From Congregibacter variabilis (lineage in GTDB: Bacteria; Pseudomonadota; Gammaproteobacteria; Pseudomonadales; Halieaceae), in assembly GCF_045689235.1 (NCBI RefSeq), contig NZ_CP136864.1, forward strand, positions 1,054,001 to 1,118,000: DNA of 64,000 nt, read 5' to 3'. This document shows, piece after piece, positions 8,272-17,652 of the stretch. Within the stretch, counting starts at the first letter, position 1. Every line of letters begins with the position of its first letter. Made by a program: the position numbers and the translations under genes. The notes beneath the pieces are model-generated. The model was not told the origin of the DNA. It did no database searches and was given only the letters and a program-made list of their open reading frames with translations.

Positions 8272-9225
8272 TCAGGATTGGCGGGCAAGCATCAGAGGCG
8301 ACACAAACCCCGGGGGCTTGAGAGCGAGCACAGGCGTGCCGATCCCCGCGAGAATAGATTCTGTGGTGGCACCGATGAGAACACCGGGATTGGCCGACGT
8401 ACCAACTGTCCCCAACACCAACATTCCCGCGTTGGTCTCTTCCACCATGCGCTCCACCGCAGGAACCGCAGCACTCTCTACAAGATGGGCTTTTACTCTC
8501 AGGGGATCATCAGCAACACTCTCAATACGCTGAACAACGCGTTTGAACCACTGCTCGCTATCGCTTCGTTGCTGCTGGAAATACACCTGGCGCTCACCGT
8601 CACTCAGATCCAAATCCGCGTCATCCAGCAACTCTGCACCATAGGGTAACCAGGCGTGTATGACGTGAACATTGCCACCGCGCGTCTGTGCAAGACCCAA
8701 TGCAGACTCAGCGAGGGTCATCGCAAAAGCTTCTGCGGCGCGTGTGCCACTGGCAAGCTCTCTATCAAGTGCCAAGACAACATCATTGCTGTGAGTTGCC
8801 CGCTCGGGATGTAGCGCCCAGACAGTGCAGGGACATTTTCGCATCAAGTGCATGCCGGTGGCATTCAGACCTATGCCACTGGCGACCTGCACCGGCTCGC
8901 TGATATGCACCACCAGATCAAAGTCCTGCTGTACCACCTGCTCGGTAATTGTCACAAAAGGCACACCAGTGAAGACTGAATAGTCGATCACCGTATGCGT
9001 CGCAAACAAATCACAAATCCGACGCAATCGCTGGAATGCACGATTCCAACGCAACTTGCTGAGACGCTCAATGACGCCACGGTTGTCCTGAATTTCCGGC
9101 GCGGGCTCAACAATTTCACAGACGGTAATCGCCGCGCCATGCGCCCGTGCCACTGCTACAACCTGCTCGAGACAGGCCTGGTTATCAGACTCCGCGTATA
9201 CCAGAATATCTCGAAATTGCTTCAA
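8272..9225 (-). CDS. tandem universal stress protein (UspA family), third gene of the dab operon
   Basis: Two Usp domains in 317 residues. The second ends with 'LGTVGTSANPGVLIGATTES', the glycine-rich ATP-binding loop G-x2-G-x9-G-T of Usp proteins; the first domain lacks a clear copy. The start is the TTG at 9225: a GGAGG site at 9233-9237 is seven bases upstream, inside the last codons of dabA, and only two bases separate the dabA stop from this TTG. Translation is thus coupled to dabA. Usp-like partners suggest energy or stress control of the carbon-uptake complex, but this is inference. The second dab locus (48.8-52.8 kb) has no such gene. Confidence 0.85.
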   Translation of the reverse strand: MKQFRDILVYAESDNQACLEQVVAVARAHGAAITVCEIVEPAPEIQDNRGVIERLSKLRWNRAFQRLRRICDLFATHTVIDYSVFTGVPFVTITEQVVQQDFDLVVHISEPVQVASGIGLNATGMHLMRKCPCTVWALHPERATHSNDVVLALDRELASGTRAAEAFAMTLAESALGLAQTRGGNVHVIHAWLPYGAELLDDADLDLSDGERQVYFQQQRSDSEQWFKRVVQRIESVADDPLRVKAHLVESAAVPAVERMVEETNAGMLVLGTVGTSANPGVLIGATTESILAGIGTPVLALKPPGFVSPLMLARQS

Positions 9226-9227
9226 TT

Positions 9228-11765
9228 TTAGGCCTCCGTAGGCGCTGATTCTGTGTCGCGGGCATTTGCCGACTCCCACTGCATGCTGCCACTGTAGCGC
9301 GCTACCACTTTGCCGTCATCGTAGACAGCAAATAATCGGAGCCAGCCGTTATCTACAAGCTGCCGTAATTGCTCATGCTTATCGAGAATGCGGTTAATCG
9401 CCGATATAGGTGCTGCAAGGAACACTGATAAACGACGGGGTTCGTGAACGAAGCTGGCTCCATCGTGCACCGACTGCAGGGGCAGCCCCACACGAAGATC
9501 TCCCCCGTTGCCCTCAAAGACACCGAGGCTACCCCCTACAACGTTATGCAACGTCTTATTCCCGCTACCGAATGCGTTATTGTCGACGGTAGACCCGTAA
9601 TATTGCAGGTTAATCCAACTGGCCACGACCATTGGCGCGGTCATTATCAGTTCCAGAACGCTAAAGTCCGGATCCTGGCGATAGTCATAGGAGTGCAGGA
9701 ATGAACGTCCCTGCAAATCGATATTCCGGGTGATAGAGCGCGGAGCAGCGATAAAGCCTGCGCAGCCGGCCAACCCCCATTCGGGTCTTACCTCGCTCCA
9801 GTCACGACTCTTGGTCAACATACCCGCCAGCGGATCTGTACCCGGCGCAAAGGCCAGTAGCTTACTGCGCTCATTGCGCGCACGCTCGCCTGCATCCAAT
9901 AGTTGGGCCTGTAAGCCATCAAGATCCGGTGCATGAGATGCAGGCACAGACGAAAGGTCAAAGAGCTCCACGACGTCAGTCGTGGTGTTGTGTAAAGCGG
10001 CGACGAAAACCGTGTCTTGCGGGATATCAATCCCCCGACTCCTGATACCTTTTCGCACCGGGGGGTTATTCAAAATCATCGCCGCCAGACGCGCGCTGGC
10101 CTCCCCCGTCTGGCCACCACAGGCGCCGCAATCAAGGCCCGTTCCGTGTGCATTATTGGTGCTTGAGGAACCGTGTCCGGCGAGCATGATCAGCCGGGCA
10201 AAACCTTCAGTCAGGGACATGCCCCGCAGCATGGACTCGGCAAAGTCCATCTGGCTTTCAATACCAATACCCCCGCCGATTCCGTCCACCGACGCTAACT
10301 GCGGCCCAAGATCCCGTGCAAGGTTCGGTGGCAGCCCCCGGTGTGCCGGAAGAGGCTCCGGGCGAGACAGGCCCAGCGTGTGCGCTGCAAGTTTGAACGC
10401 ATAGGCCAGTCCGTAACTTTCTACAAATACAAAACAGGAAACGGCAGAATTCTTGAACGCCCGCCACCCATTGCTCAGGTGACGACGCAAACGAATACGA
10501 CGTGACAGGCGATTGGTCATTTCTATCGGCTGCCCGCGAAGAGACTCCTGCACCGCGATGGCCGGTGACAGCAGCACGGGGCAGTGAGCCTCCCCCCCTT
10601 CTCCCGCCAATGCCTGATACTCAATAGGCAGACCAAAGAAACCGGCAAAGCCCAGAGTCTCCAAATCATCGCCCGCATTCTCCATAGCTCGACGCAGGAC
10701 CTCCGAACGTACGTCGATGCAAAAAACCGCTTGGGCTGAAGGACGCCCGCGCTTTTGCAGTGAGTCTGTCTCATTCGCCGCCAGAGCGTTTATGGCATCT
10801 CGCTGCCAGGCAAGCTCAAATGCCTCCTGGGCAATCTGATCAATCACTTCGTCCTCGTTCAGTGGACGCTCAATATCCGCGCTGGGCACCTGGGAAAGCA
10901 CCGCCCTGCGCCAGGCGAGCTCAGCCCCGCTTTGGGCAAACTCCTGCATAAGCACAAGCTCCCAGGACAGACGAATCGCCAGAAGATCCACAACCCACTT
11001 GGGCGATTCCCCGGCCAATTCCTGCCCCCAACTTTGGTAACGCGCATAAGCCACCCAACCGCCAATGCTACTGAGCAGCCGGTGAAGATAGAGATCCAGC
11101 AAGGCCTCGGGAACAGCCAGCTTAGTCAGCGCATATTCACAAAGCTCTTCCGGCGACTCGGGCAATGCCGCGAAGGTTTCCTGAGCACTGCTCAGACCCA
11201 TAACGGCATCCGTGCAATCTATGCTCATCTCTCGACGCCAAGCCTGGTAAGGCCGAAGATCGCTAAACGGCGAAGGCCAGCTAGCCTGCCCTGCATCAAA
11301 GTAGCCCGATGCCCAATGAGACACGCGCTCCACCACTAAAGCTGGCCAATCACGATCGCTGATATGGGCTGCGATATCCGCACAGGTTGCCAGAGCCGAC
11401 TGACTACCTCGATCCTCTTCAAGCCCCTCGAGCACGGTCTCAAGAGTAACTTCGCCTGCATGGGAGCTCTGGGCGAGAGCGGCGATAAGGTCCCGCTCCT
11501 GCATACGGCCACTTTCCAGTGCTTCTCGATAGTAACTTCTGGGCATCAGCAGTTGCGCATCACAAGCCAGGGACACCCGGCGGGCGGCATGCTCAAAACG
11601 CTCATCGGTGAATCCCAAAAAGGGATTTACCGCAACAAAGTGGTCCAGGGACCATAGAGGTGCTACGCGCTTTACCGACTGTGAGATCGCCGCGCGAATC
11701 GCGCTACTTTCAGGAGCACGATTACCCGGAAAGGTGCTGACCGTGGCGCTTTTTTTTGCCGTCAT
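9228..11765 (-). CDS. dabA: DabA, inorganic-carbon transporter subunit (DUF2309), copy 1
   Basis: An 845-residue member of the DUF2309/UPF0753 family. DabA is a beta-carbonic-anhydrase-like peripheral protein that works with the membrane subunit DabB to hydrate CO2 in one direction and accumulate bicarbonate. The zinc-site residues are present: C349 and D351 in 'AVFCIDVRSE', H531 in 'LAGHGSSSTNNA' and C546 in 'GLDCGACGG'. The 15-residue His-Cys spacing matches, as I recall it, the characterised Halothiobacillus protein. The N-terminal 'APLWSLDHFVAVNPFLGF' is also typical. GAGG lies eight bases before the ATG. Order: dabB, 19-base gap, dabA, usp. Confidence 0.95.
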   Translation of the reverse strand: MTAKKSATVSTFPGNRAPESSAIRAAISQSVKRVAPLWSLDHFVAVNPFLGFTDERFEHAARRVSLACDAQLLMPRSYYREALESGRMQERDLIAALAQSSHAGEVTLETVLEGLEEDRGSQSALATCADIAAHISDRDWPALVVERVSHWASGYFDAGQASWPSPFSDLRPYQAWRREMSIDCTDAVMGLSSAQETFAALPESPEELCEYALTKLAVPEALLDLYLHRLLSSIGGWVAYARYQSWGQELAGESPKWVVDLLAIRLSWELVLMQEFAQSGAELAWRRAVLSQVPSADIERPLNEDEVIDQIAQEAFELAWQRDAINALAANETDSLQKRGRPSAQAVFCIDVRSEVLRRAMENAGDDLETLGFAGFFGLPIEYQALAGEGGEAHCPVLLSPAIAVQESLRGQPIEMTNRLSRRIRLRRHLSNGWRAFKNSAVSCFVFVESYGLAYAFKLAAHTLGLSRPEPLPAHRGLPPNLARDLGPQLASVDGIGGGIGIESQMDFAESMLRGMSLTEGFARLIMLAGHGSSSTNNAHGTGLDCGACGGQTGEASARLAAMILNNPPVRKGIRSRGIDIPQDTVFVAALHNTTTDVVELFDLSSVPASHAPDLDGLQAQLLDAGERARNERSKLLAFAPGTDPLAGMLTKSRDWSEVRPEWGLAGCAGFIAAPRSITRNIDLQGRSFLHSYDYRQDPDFSVLELIMTAPMVVASWINLQYYGSTVDNNAFGSGNKTLHNVVGGSLGVFEGNGGDLRVGLPLQSVHDGASFVHEPRRLSVFLAAPISAINRILDKHEQLRQLVDNGWLRLFAVYDDGKVVARYSGSMQWESANARDTESAPTEA

Positions 11766-11784
11766 GAAAGTATCCTCGAGTAAA

Positions 11785-13392
11785 TCAACGCTGGGGCTCG
11801 CCGCTTACCCTCGGCACAGCGATCAATTGGTTAAAAATCTGGTTTACGTAAAATCCGTTAGAAAGATGCACCCAAAATGCTTGCCAGCGAGCGCTGTTGC
11901 GTGCCGACGGGAGATACCACTGAATGACCGTTACTGCGCCAAAGGTGACGAGCATCAAGACCATGAGGGTGAGCTGAACAGAATCGAGACTGCCGGCGGC
12001 AGGGACGCTGTTTTCAAACGTTATTACTGCAAGGGCCTGCAGCGTGAAATACAGGCCTGCAACCAGGGCAGCGGCGAAACTCGCCCGCACAATCACCAGG
12101 ACTGAGCGCTGCCCACGACTGGATTGAATCACCAAGTGCATTGCAGCAAAAACCAAAATAGCGCCGAGGCCAACAATCGCCGGCTTCGTCGCGACAGTGA
12201 TACCCAGGACGGTGCTCCAGACGGCAAAAATCGCGCCTGCAATAAACAGGCAAAGCAGCATAAGTGATGCTCTCACCGGGGCTGCGTTGGCCTGAAAGCC
12301 ATTGCCGCGTGCTACATCCACCACACTGCCCGAAGAAAGGAAGGCGTGCGCCTTGTACAGCGAGTGCGCAACAATGTGCAGCATCGCTGAGGAAAACGCG
12401 CCAAGGCCGCACTGAAGCAACATGAAACCCATCTGTGCCACCGTGGAGTAAGCCAGAGCGCCCTTAACGCTTCGCTGGGTCATCATCACCAATGATCCAA
12501 ACAGGGCTGTTACACCTCCTACGATTAGCAAGGCATACAATGCTGGGCCGCTGGCGGAGATCACATCGGCGAAGCGAATGATCAAAAAGCCTCCAGCGTT
12601 AACAATACCTGCATGCAATAGCGCCGATACCGGTGTCGGTGCTTCCATGACCTCGGCGATCCAGCCATGGGTAGGAAACTGAGCGGATTTCAGGAGCGCA
12701 GCGAGAACCAGCAATAGAGCCGGGGCTGTCAGGGACAAACCCTCCTCTCCCTGCACTAGGCTGGCAATAGAGGCGATGTCTGTGGATCCGGTTGCTCTGA
12801 CCAACAACACGACAGCCAGCGCCAGCACAACATCGCCACTGCGGGCGATGATGAATTTTTTGCGCGCGGCCAGCTGCGCTCGGGGACGATCGGGATAGAA
12901 CACCAGAAGGCGATGCAAGGACAGGCTCATACAGACCCACCCCACCAGCAGCAGTACAACGTTCCCGGCCATGACCAGCACCGTGACCGCAGCCAGCGTT
13001 TGCATGAGGTAGCGAAGGAAGTCGGCTTGTCGGGAGTCTCCCATCAGATAGCTGTGGCTAAAGCGCACTACAACCAGGCCCACAAAGCTCACCAGGACCG
13101 TCATGGCCACGCTTACCGCGTCTACACGTACCGAGAACACTTTGCCAAGCACACCAGGCACAGCGAGCGTTGTAGGGCCGTTGAGAACCAGAAACGCCAC
13201 TGAAGCCAGAGCAATGAGCATGGCGCCAATACCGCCGGTAAGACTTAGCCTGCGGGCCGTTAGCTGTCGATAATCAGCCCCCGCACGACACCATACAGCG
13301 CTGGCTAACCAGATGAGGGGTAACGACATGAGCAACACTGCTAGTAACATGTCTGTCGGTCTTGCCGAGAATGTTGCGACAGAAATACTCAT
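11785..13392 (-). CDS. dabB: DabB, NuoL/MrpA-like proton-conducting membrane subunit, copy 1
   Basis: A polytopic protein of about 535 residues related to the antiporter-like subunits of complex I (Proton_antipo_M). It has some 13 hydrophobic helices and the conserved 'KSAQFPTHGWIAEVMEAPTPVSALLHAGIVNAGGF' region, which includes the Lys and His residues of the proton path, and a second 'HIVAHSLYKAHAF' helix. As part of DAB it couples cation flow to DabA. The start is uncertain: the ATG at 13392 is used because its distance from the upstream palindrome (82 bases) resembles that of the second copy (78 bases); a TTG at 13434 would add 14 residues. It pairs with dabA downstream. Confidence 0.9.
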   Translation of the reverse strand: MSISVATFSARPTDMLLAVLLMSLPLIWLASAVWCRAGADYRQLTARRLSLTGGIGAMLIALASVAFLVLNGPTTLAVPGVLGKVFSVRVDAVSVAMTVLVSFVGLVVVRFSHSYLMGDSRQADFLRYLMQTLAAVTVLVMAGNVVLLLVGWVCMSLSLHRLLVFYPDRPRAQLAARKKFIIARSGDVVLALAVVLLVRATGSTDIASIASLVQGEEGLSLTAPALLLVLAALLKSAQFPTHGWIAEVMEAPTPVSALLHAGIVNAGGFLIIRFADVISASGPALYALLIVGGVTALFGSLVMMTQRSVKGALAYSTVAQMGFMLLQCGLGAFSSAMLHIVAHSLYKAHAFLSSGSVVDVARGNGFQANAAPVRASLMLLCLFIAGAIFAVWSTVLGITVATKPAIVGLGAILVFAAMHLVIQSSRGQRSVLVIVRASFAAALVAGLYFTLQALAVITFENSVPAAGSLDSVQLTLMVLMLVTFGAVTVIQWYLPSARNSARWQAFWVHLSNGFYVNQIFNQLIAVPRVSGEPQR

Positions 13393-13473
13393 GGCCGGTA
13401 AGCTCAGTAGGATGACGCGGTGCACTCTACGCAAACCAGAGAAGATAAAAAAATAGAATGTTTTAACTGTTTG

Positions 13474-13490
13474 GTTAATATAAAATTAAC
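13474..13490. promoter_or_regulatory. 17-bp palindrome in the dabB/lysR divergent promoter
   Basis: GTTAATATAAAATTAAC is a perfect inverted repeat (GTTAAT-N5-ATTAAC) containing the T-N11-A core typical of LysR-type operators. It lies in the AT-rich gap between dabB and the regulator, 35 bases before the regulator ATG. The same pattern, followed by the same TAA, stands before the second dab operon at 48731. Confidence 0.6.
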
Positions 13491-13525
13491 TAATACTAGT
13501 TATTTTTATTTTAAGAAACTTCTCT

Positions 13526-14419
13526 ATGCAACTGAATTTTAAGCATTTAAAGTATTTTTGGACTGTAGCTCATGAAGGCAGCCTTACGCGCGCGTCCGAG
13601 GTACTGCACATCAGCACGCCGGCGCTGTCGGTACAGATCCAGAAGCTCGAGGAGCAATTGGGGCATACGCTCTTTGATCGTAAGGGCAGACAGCTGGTTC
13701 TGAACGAAGCAGGCCGAGTCGCTCTTGACTACGCCGATACGATATTCACCGCGGGCGCTGACCTGCTGGGAAGTATGCGCGGGATCGACGCCCGGGCCAG
13801 TAAGGTGATTCGTATTGGCGCCATGGCAACGCTCTCGCGAAACTTTCAGGTCAGCTTCTTATCACCTCTGCTGACAAGAGACGATTTGGACATCGTTGTC
13901 CGCTCTGACGGGTTTTCTGTGCTGCTAAAGGAACTCGAAGATCTTCAGCTGGATGTGCTTCTGGTGAACACACCACCGGCGGTAAGTCATGATATTCCCT
14001 GGCTCACGCATCTTATTGCAGAGCAACCGGTAAGCATCGTCGGCAGCCCATCGCGGGTAAGCGCAGATGCCGACATCAAGGAACTGTTGAGCACTCAACC
14101 ACTGATTCTGCCCTCAGAGGCAAGCAGTATCCGCAACAACTTTGACGCCTGGCTGGACCGTAGCGGCATACAACCCAAGATCGTTGCCGAGGTTGACGAT
14201 ATGGCCATGATCAGACTCTTGGCCAGAGCCGATCATGGTATCGCTGTCGTTCCGCCTATTGTTGTGCGCGACGAACTGGACAGCGGCCTGCTAGTGGAGG
14301 CAAAGCACTTCGATGTTTTGACCGAGAGCTTTTATGCCATCACCCTAAAGCGACGCTTTGATAATCCACTGGTGAGAGAGCTGCTGGACGACCACTATCA
14401 GCGAAGCGCAAATCCCTAG
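13526..14419 (+). CDS. LysR-family transcriptional regulator, NhaR-like, of the dab operon
   Basis: A 297-residue LTTR. The N-terminal winged HTH reads 'NFKHLKYFWTVAHEGSLTRASEVLHISTPALSVQIQKLEEQLG', with the 'YFW' and 'LFDRKGR' features of the NhaR branch; the rest is a LysR-substrate domain of normal length. The gene is divergent from dabB, the usual place for a LysR regulator of DAB operons, and a perfect LysR-type palindrome lies between them. The likely role is activation of inorganic-carbon uptake under low CO2, and possibly control of the second dab locus. The effector is unknown. No strong ribosome site is visible; the leader before the ATG is very AT-rich. Confidence 0.9.
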   Translation: MQLNFKHLKYFWTVAHEGSLTRASEVLHISTPALSVQIQKLEEQLGHTLFDRKGRQLVLNEAGRVALDYADTIFTAGADLLGSMRGIDARASKVIRIGAMATLSRNFQVSFLSPLLTRDDLDIVVRSDGFSVLLKELEDLQLDVLLVNTPPAVSHDIPWLTHLIAEQPVSIVGSPSRVSADADIKELLSTQPLILPSEASSIRNNFDAWLDRSGIQPKIVAEVDDMAMIRLLARADHGIAVVPPIVVRDELDSGLLVEAKHFDVLTESFYAITLKRRFDNPLVRELLDDHYQRSANP

Positions 14420-14439
14420 CGATTATCGCTTCCTAATGA

Positions 14440-15525
14440 CTATGCAGCATCGTCGGCCGCAAGAGCCCCACGACGCATTTGATCGCGCTCCATGGACTCA
14501 AACAGCGCCTGGAAGTTGCCCTCACCAAAGCCTTCATCTTCTTTGCGTTGAATAAATTCAAAGAAGATGGGACCGATCAAGGTCTCCGAGAAGATCTGCA
14601 GCAGCAGACGGGGTTCGCCGTCGGTGTTGCCATCGAGCAAGATACCCCGGGCCTTGAGCTCATCCACTGGCTCGCCGTGTCCCGGAAGGCGCCCCTCCAA
14701 CATATCGTAGTAAGTCTCCGGCGGAGCAGTCATGAAGGGTAAGCCGCGGGCTTTCAGCCGATCCCAGCAGCCAAGCAGGTCATCACAGGCAAAGGCGATG
14801 TGCTGGATGCCTTCGCCGTTGTACTTCATAAGGAACTCTTCAATCTGTCCCTCGCCACCAGCTCCTCCCTCTTCATTAAGGGGGATGCGAATCTTGCCAT
14901 CAGGCGCACTCATCGCTCGTGACTTAAGTCCCGTGTACTCACCCTTAATGTCGAAGAAACGGACTTCGCGGAAGTTAAAAAGCTTTTCGTAAAAGTTGGC
15001 CCAATAATCCATGCGCCCGCGATAGACGTTATGTGTGAGGTGATCGATAAGCTCAAAACCGCAGCCCTCGGGCCGACGATCGACGCCCTCAAGGTATTCA
15101 AAGTCGATATCGTAAATTGCCGTTCCATCTTCATAACGGTCGATGAGATACAGGATCGCGCCGCCGATTCCGCGAATCGCCGGCATCTTGAGCTCCATAG
15201 GACCGCAGGGAATATCGATGGGCTGAGCGCCAAGCTCCAGGGCCCGCTTGTAGGCATGGGCGGCGTCCCGCACTCGAAATGCCATTCCACAAGCACTGGG
15301 GCCATGCTCTTCAGCGTAGTAATAAGCCGGCGAAAACTTCTCGTAGTTGATGATGAAATTAATGCCGCCCTGACGCCAAAGATCCACATTCTTGGTGCGA
15401 TGCTTAGCTACCAAAGAAAAGCCCATCATTTCAAAGGTAGGCTCCAGCACGCCATGCTCCAGCGCCGCGAACTCTACAAACTCAAAGCCATCAAGCCCCA
15501 TGGGGTTTTCGAATAAATCAGGCAT
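14440..15525 (-). CDS. hpd: 4-hydroxyphenylpyruvate dioxygenase
   Basis: A 361-residue two-module VOC enzyme that turns 4-hydroxyphenylpyruvate and O2 into homogentisate plus CO2 in tyrosine breakdown. The Fe(II) ligands are visible: His in 'IDHLTHNVYRG', His in 'EGIQHIAFACDDLLG' and Glu in 'GPIFFEFIQRKEDEGFGEGNF', with the C-terminal helix that closes the site. The length is typical for bacterial HPPD. The next genes of the pathway (hmgA, maiA, fahA) are not adjacent. A divergent Lrp/AsnC-type regulator lies 129 bases away and probably controls it; the product homogentisate may also serve plastoquinone/tocopherol-like or pigment routes, but nothing here shows that. Confidence 0.95.
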   Translation of the reverse strand: MPDLFENPMGLDGFEFVEFAALEHGVLEPTFEMMGFSLVAKHRTKNVDLWRQGGINFIINYEKFSPAYYYAEEHGPSACGMAFRVRDAAHAYKRALELGAQPIDIPCGPMELKMPAIRGIGGAILYLIDRYEDGTAIYDIDFEYLEGVDRRPEGCGFELIDHLTHNVYRGRMDYWANFYEKLFNFREVRFFDIKGEYTGLKSRAMSAPDGKIRIPLNEEGGAGGEGQIEEFLMKYNGEGIQHIAFACDDLLGCWDRLKARGLPFMTAPPETYYDMLEGRLPGHGEPVDELKARGILLDGNTDGEPRLLLQIFSETLIGPIFFEFIQRKEDEGFGEGNFQALFESMERDQMRRGALAADDAA

Positions 15526-15602
15526 GTACCGTCTCCGACCATTGATTAACAGTAATTTAGAGTGACAAGACTACAGACTATACAGAGAAAGATTCCTTCT
15601 TT

Positions 15603-15634
15603 TTGTTGCCTTGAATAAGATAAATTAGCAACAA
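15603..15634. promoter_or_regulatory. inverted repeat between hpd and the Lrp-type regulator
   Basis: TTGTTGC (15603-15609) and GCAACAA (15628-15634) are perfect inverted arms with an AT-rich 18-base spacer, in the divergent promoter region. It is a candidate operator for the adjacent Lrp-type regulator. Confidence 0.4.
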
Positions 15635-15654
15635 TATGTCTAATATCAAACAAA

Positions 15655-16137
15655 ATGAGCAACTTTATGTCGTTGATGCTGGATCGCACCGAGCGCCGCA
15701 TTCTGGAAGCCCTTCAGCAGGAGGGCCGCATGTCCAACGTAGAGTTGGCCCAGGCCGTTGGCCTATCTGAATCTCCGTGCCTGCGCCGCGTCCGTGCACT
15801 GGAAGAGCAAGGTGTTATCAGCGGTTACAGCGCCACCATCGACCAGCGGCGGGTAGGCCTGCAGGTCACCGCATTTGTTCAGGTTCAGCTGGAGAAGCAT
15901 GATGACCAAAAAACACAGGCCTTCCTTGAACAGGTGGCCTCAGAGCGGCATATCATCGAGTGCCACGCCATGAGTGGGGCCTATGACTACCTGTTAAAAG
16001 TAGTCGCTCAGAGCATGGACCATTTCTCGGAAATTGCCATGCAGGGAATTCTGCGCTTCCCGGGTGTTAAGGGGATTGAGTCAAGCTTTAGTCTGCTGAC
16101 AGTCAAACAGGCCGCGCCGCTACCCATCGGTAGCTGA
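15655..16137 (+). CDS. Lrp/AsnC-family transcriptional regulator
   Basis: A 160-residue regulator. Residues about 10-55 form the HTH ('LDRTERRILEALQQEGRMSNVELAQAVGLSESPCLRRVRALEEQGVI') and the rest the RAM/AsnC ligand-binding domain, with 'VECHAMSGAYDYLLKVVAQSMDHF'-like spacing (IIECHAMSGAYDYLLKV). In-frame ATGs at 15667 and 15676 are also possible starts; none has a clear ribosome site. It is divergent from hpd, so it probably senses an aromatic amino acid or keto acid and controls tyrosine catabolism. This role is an inference from position. Confidence 0.9.
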   Translation: MSNFMSLMLDRTERRILEALQQEGRMSNVELAQAVGLSESPCLRRVRALEEQGVISGYSATIDQRRVGLQVTAFVQVQLEKHDDQKTQAFLEQVASERHIIECHAMSGAYDYLLKVVAQSMDHFSEIAMQGILRFPGVKGIESSFSLLTVKQAAPLPIGS

Positions 16138-16181
16138 GGCAAGGGCAGCACCAGTGCGAAGCCTGTAACTCCACTGCGGCT

Positions 16182-17570
16182 TCAGCGCACTTTACGGACA
16201 CGAATACTCCGGCCCTTGATCTTGCCGTTAGCCAGATAACTCATAGCCTGGCGCAGCGCATCACGCTCCAGTGCCACAAAGCTCCATTGATCGAAAATGG
16301 AGATTTTGCCAATCTGCGTTCCCACAAGTCCTGCATCACCGGTCAGAGCACCCAGAATATCGCCCGGACGCAGCTTTTGTTTGCGTCCAGCGTCCAACTG
16401 AATGGTCACCATAGGTGCCTTGAGAAAGTAGTTCGGGTTGCGATCCAGCGACGGAAGCGTGTCACAGGCGCAGGGCTGCTTCTGAAACTCCTCGATCTTA
16501 CGAATGCGCTGGGTCTCCGACGGAATCACAATACTCATGGCAAGACCGGTCTCCCCCGCCCTTCCGGTACGTCCAATACGGTGCACGTACACATCAGGGT
16601 CCCGGGGCAACTCATAGTTGATGACCATGGCAAGAGACTTGATATCCAGACCCCGGGCAGCCACGTCGGTAGCCACCAGTACCGGACAGCTATTATTGCT
16701 GAACTGCACCAGCACCTGATCTCGCTCTCGCTGCTCAAGGTCACCGTGAATAGCACGAGCCTCGATGTCATACTCGCGCAGCACGCTGGCGACCTCATCA
16801 CACTGCTTTTTGGTGTTACAAAACACCACGGTATTTGCCGGCTGATAGTGCTCAAAGAGGGCCAGCAAGGTGGTGTTGCGCTCATGTTTCTGCACTTCAA
16901 AGAACAGCTGTTCAATGACTTCCTCTGCATGGCCCACGTCTTCGTCAACGGTCACCATGATGGGACTGCGCTGAATCGAGGCGCTCATCTTGCGAATGTT
17001 TTCGGGGTAAGTCGCAGAGAAAAGCAGCGTCTGGCGCGACCTGGGTGTCTCGCTAATAATGCTCTCCATGCTGTCGGCAAAACCCATATCTAACATGCGA
17101 TCAGCCTCATCAAGCACTAGCACCTTAAGACCATCAAGCTTCAGAGTCTTTCGTTGCAAGTGGTCCTGAATGCGTCCAGGGGTACCCACCACGATATGCG
17201 CGCCGTGCTCTAAAGAACCCACCTGTGGACCAAAGGGCTTACCTCCGCACAGCGTTACCAGCTTGATATTGGCCATACGACTGGCCAGGCGACGCAGCTC
17301 GCTGGATACCTGCTCTGCTAACTCCCGGGTGGGACAAAGTACCAAAGCCTGCACCCCAAAAAAGCGCGGATTGATTGTTTGCAGCAGACCAATACCAAAG
17401 GCTGCGGTCTTGCCGCTGCCCGTGCGCGCGCGCGCGATAACGTCCTTGCCCTGAAGAACCAGCGGTAAGCTCTGAGCCTGTACCGGTGTCATGCTCTCGT
17501 AGCCCAAGGCGGTCAAGGCCTCGAGTTGCGCCGGAGCAAGCGGGAGGGTGGTAAAGGCGGAACTACTCAT
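16182..17570 (-). CDS. dbpA: ATP-dependent RNA helicase DbpA
   Basis: A 462-residue DEAD-box helicase. Motifs in order: Q-motif 'YESMTPVQAQSLP', I 'ARARTGSGKT', Ia 'PTRELAEQV', II 'VLDEADRMLDMG', III 'FSATYP', V 'ATDVAARGLDIK' and VI 'YVHRIGRTGRAG'. The last 70 or so residues ('GDILGALTGDAGLVGTQIGKISIFDQWSFV..') are the DbpA RNA-binding domain that recognises hairpin 92 of 23S rRNA, so the protein acts in late 50S subunit assembly. It is convergent with the Lrp-type gene. A (GC)n tract at its Walker A codons (about 17425-17438) is coding and needs no other explanation. Confidence 0.95.
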   Translation of the reverse strand: MSSSAFTTLPLAPAQLEALTALGYESMTPVQAQSLPLVLQGKDVIARARTGSGKTAAFGIGLLQTINPRFFGVQALVLCPTRELAEQVSSELRRLASRMANIKLVTLCGGKPFGPQVGSLEHGAHIVVGTPGRIQDHLQRKTLKLDGLKVLVLDEADRMLDMGFADSMESIISETPRSRQTLLFSATYPENIRKMSASIQRSPIMVTVDEDVGHAEEVIEQLFFEVQKHERNTTLLALFEHYQPANTVVFCNTKKQCDEVASVLREYDIEARAIHGDLEQRERDQVLVQFSNNSCPVLVATDVAARGLDIKSLAMVINYELPRDPDVYVHRIGRTGRAGETGLAMSIVIPSETQRIRKIEEFQKQPCACDTLPSLDRNPNYFLKAPMVTIQLDAGRKQKLRPGDILGALTGDAGLVGTQIGKISIFDQWSFVALERDALRQAMSYLANGKIKGRSIRVRKVR

Positions 17571-17652
17571 ACAGATAGCCTGATAATAAAGCGCGGAGCA
17601 TAACAGAGCGCATTAGCTGCACGAGATCCGCACAACTTCAAATGAAAGTGAC

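Noticed and set aside
16287..17093. 268-residue open frame on the plus strand inside dbpA
   Set aside because: It lies wholly antisense to the clear DEAD-box helicase and has no family motif or ribosome site.
17425..17438. alternating GC tract
   Set aside because: It encodes the ARAR residues just before the Walker A motif of DbpA, so it is coding rather than a special structure.
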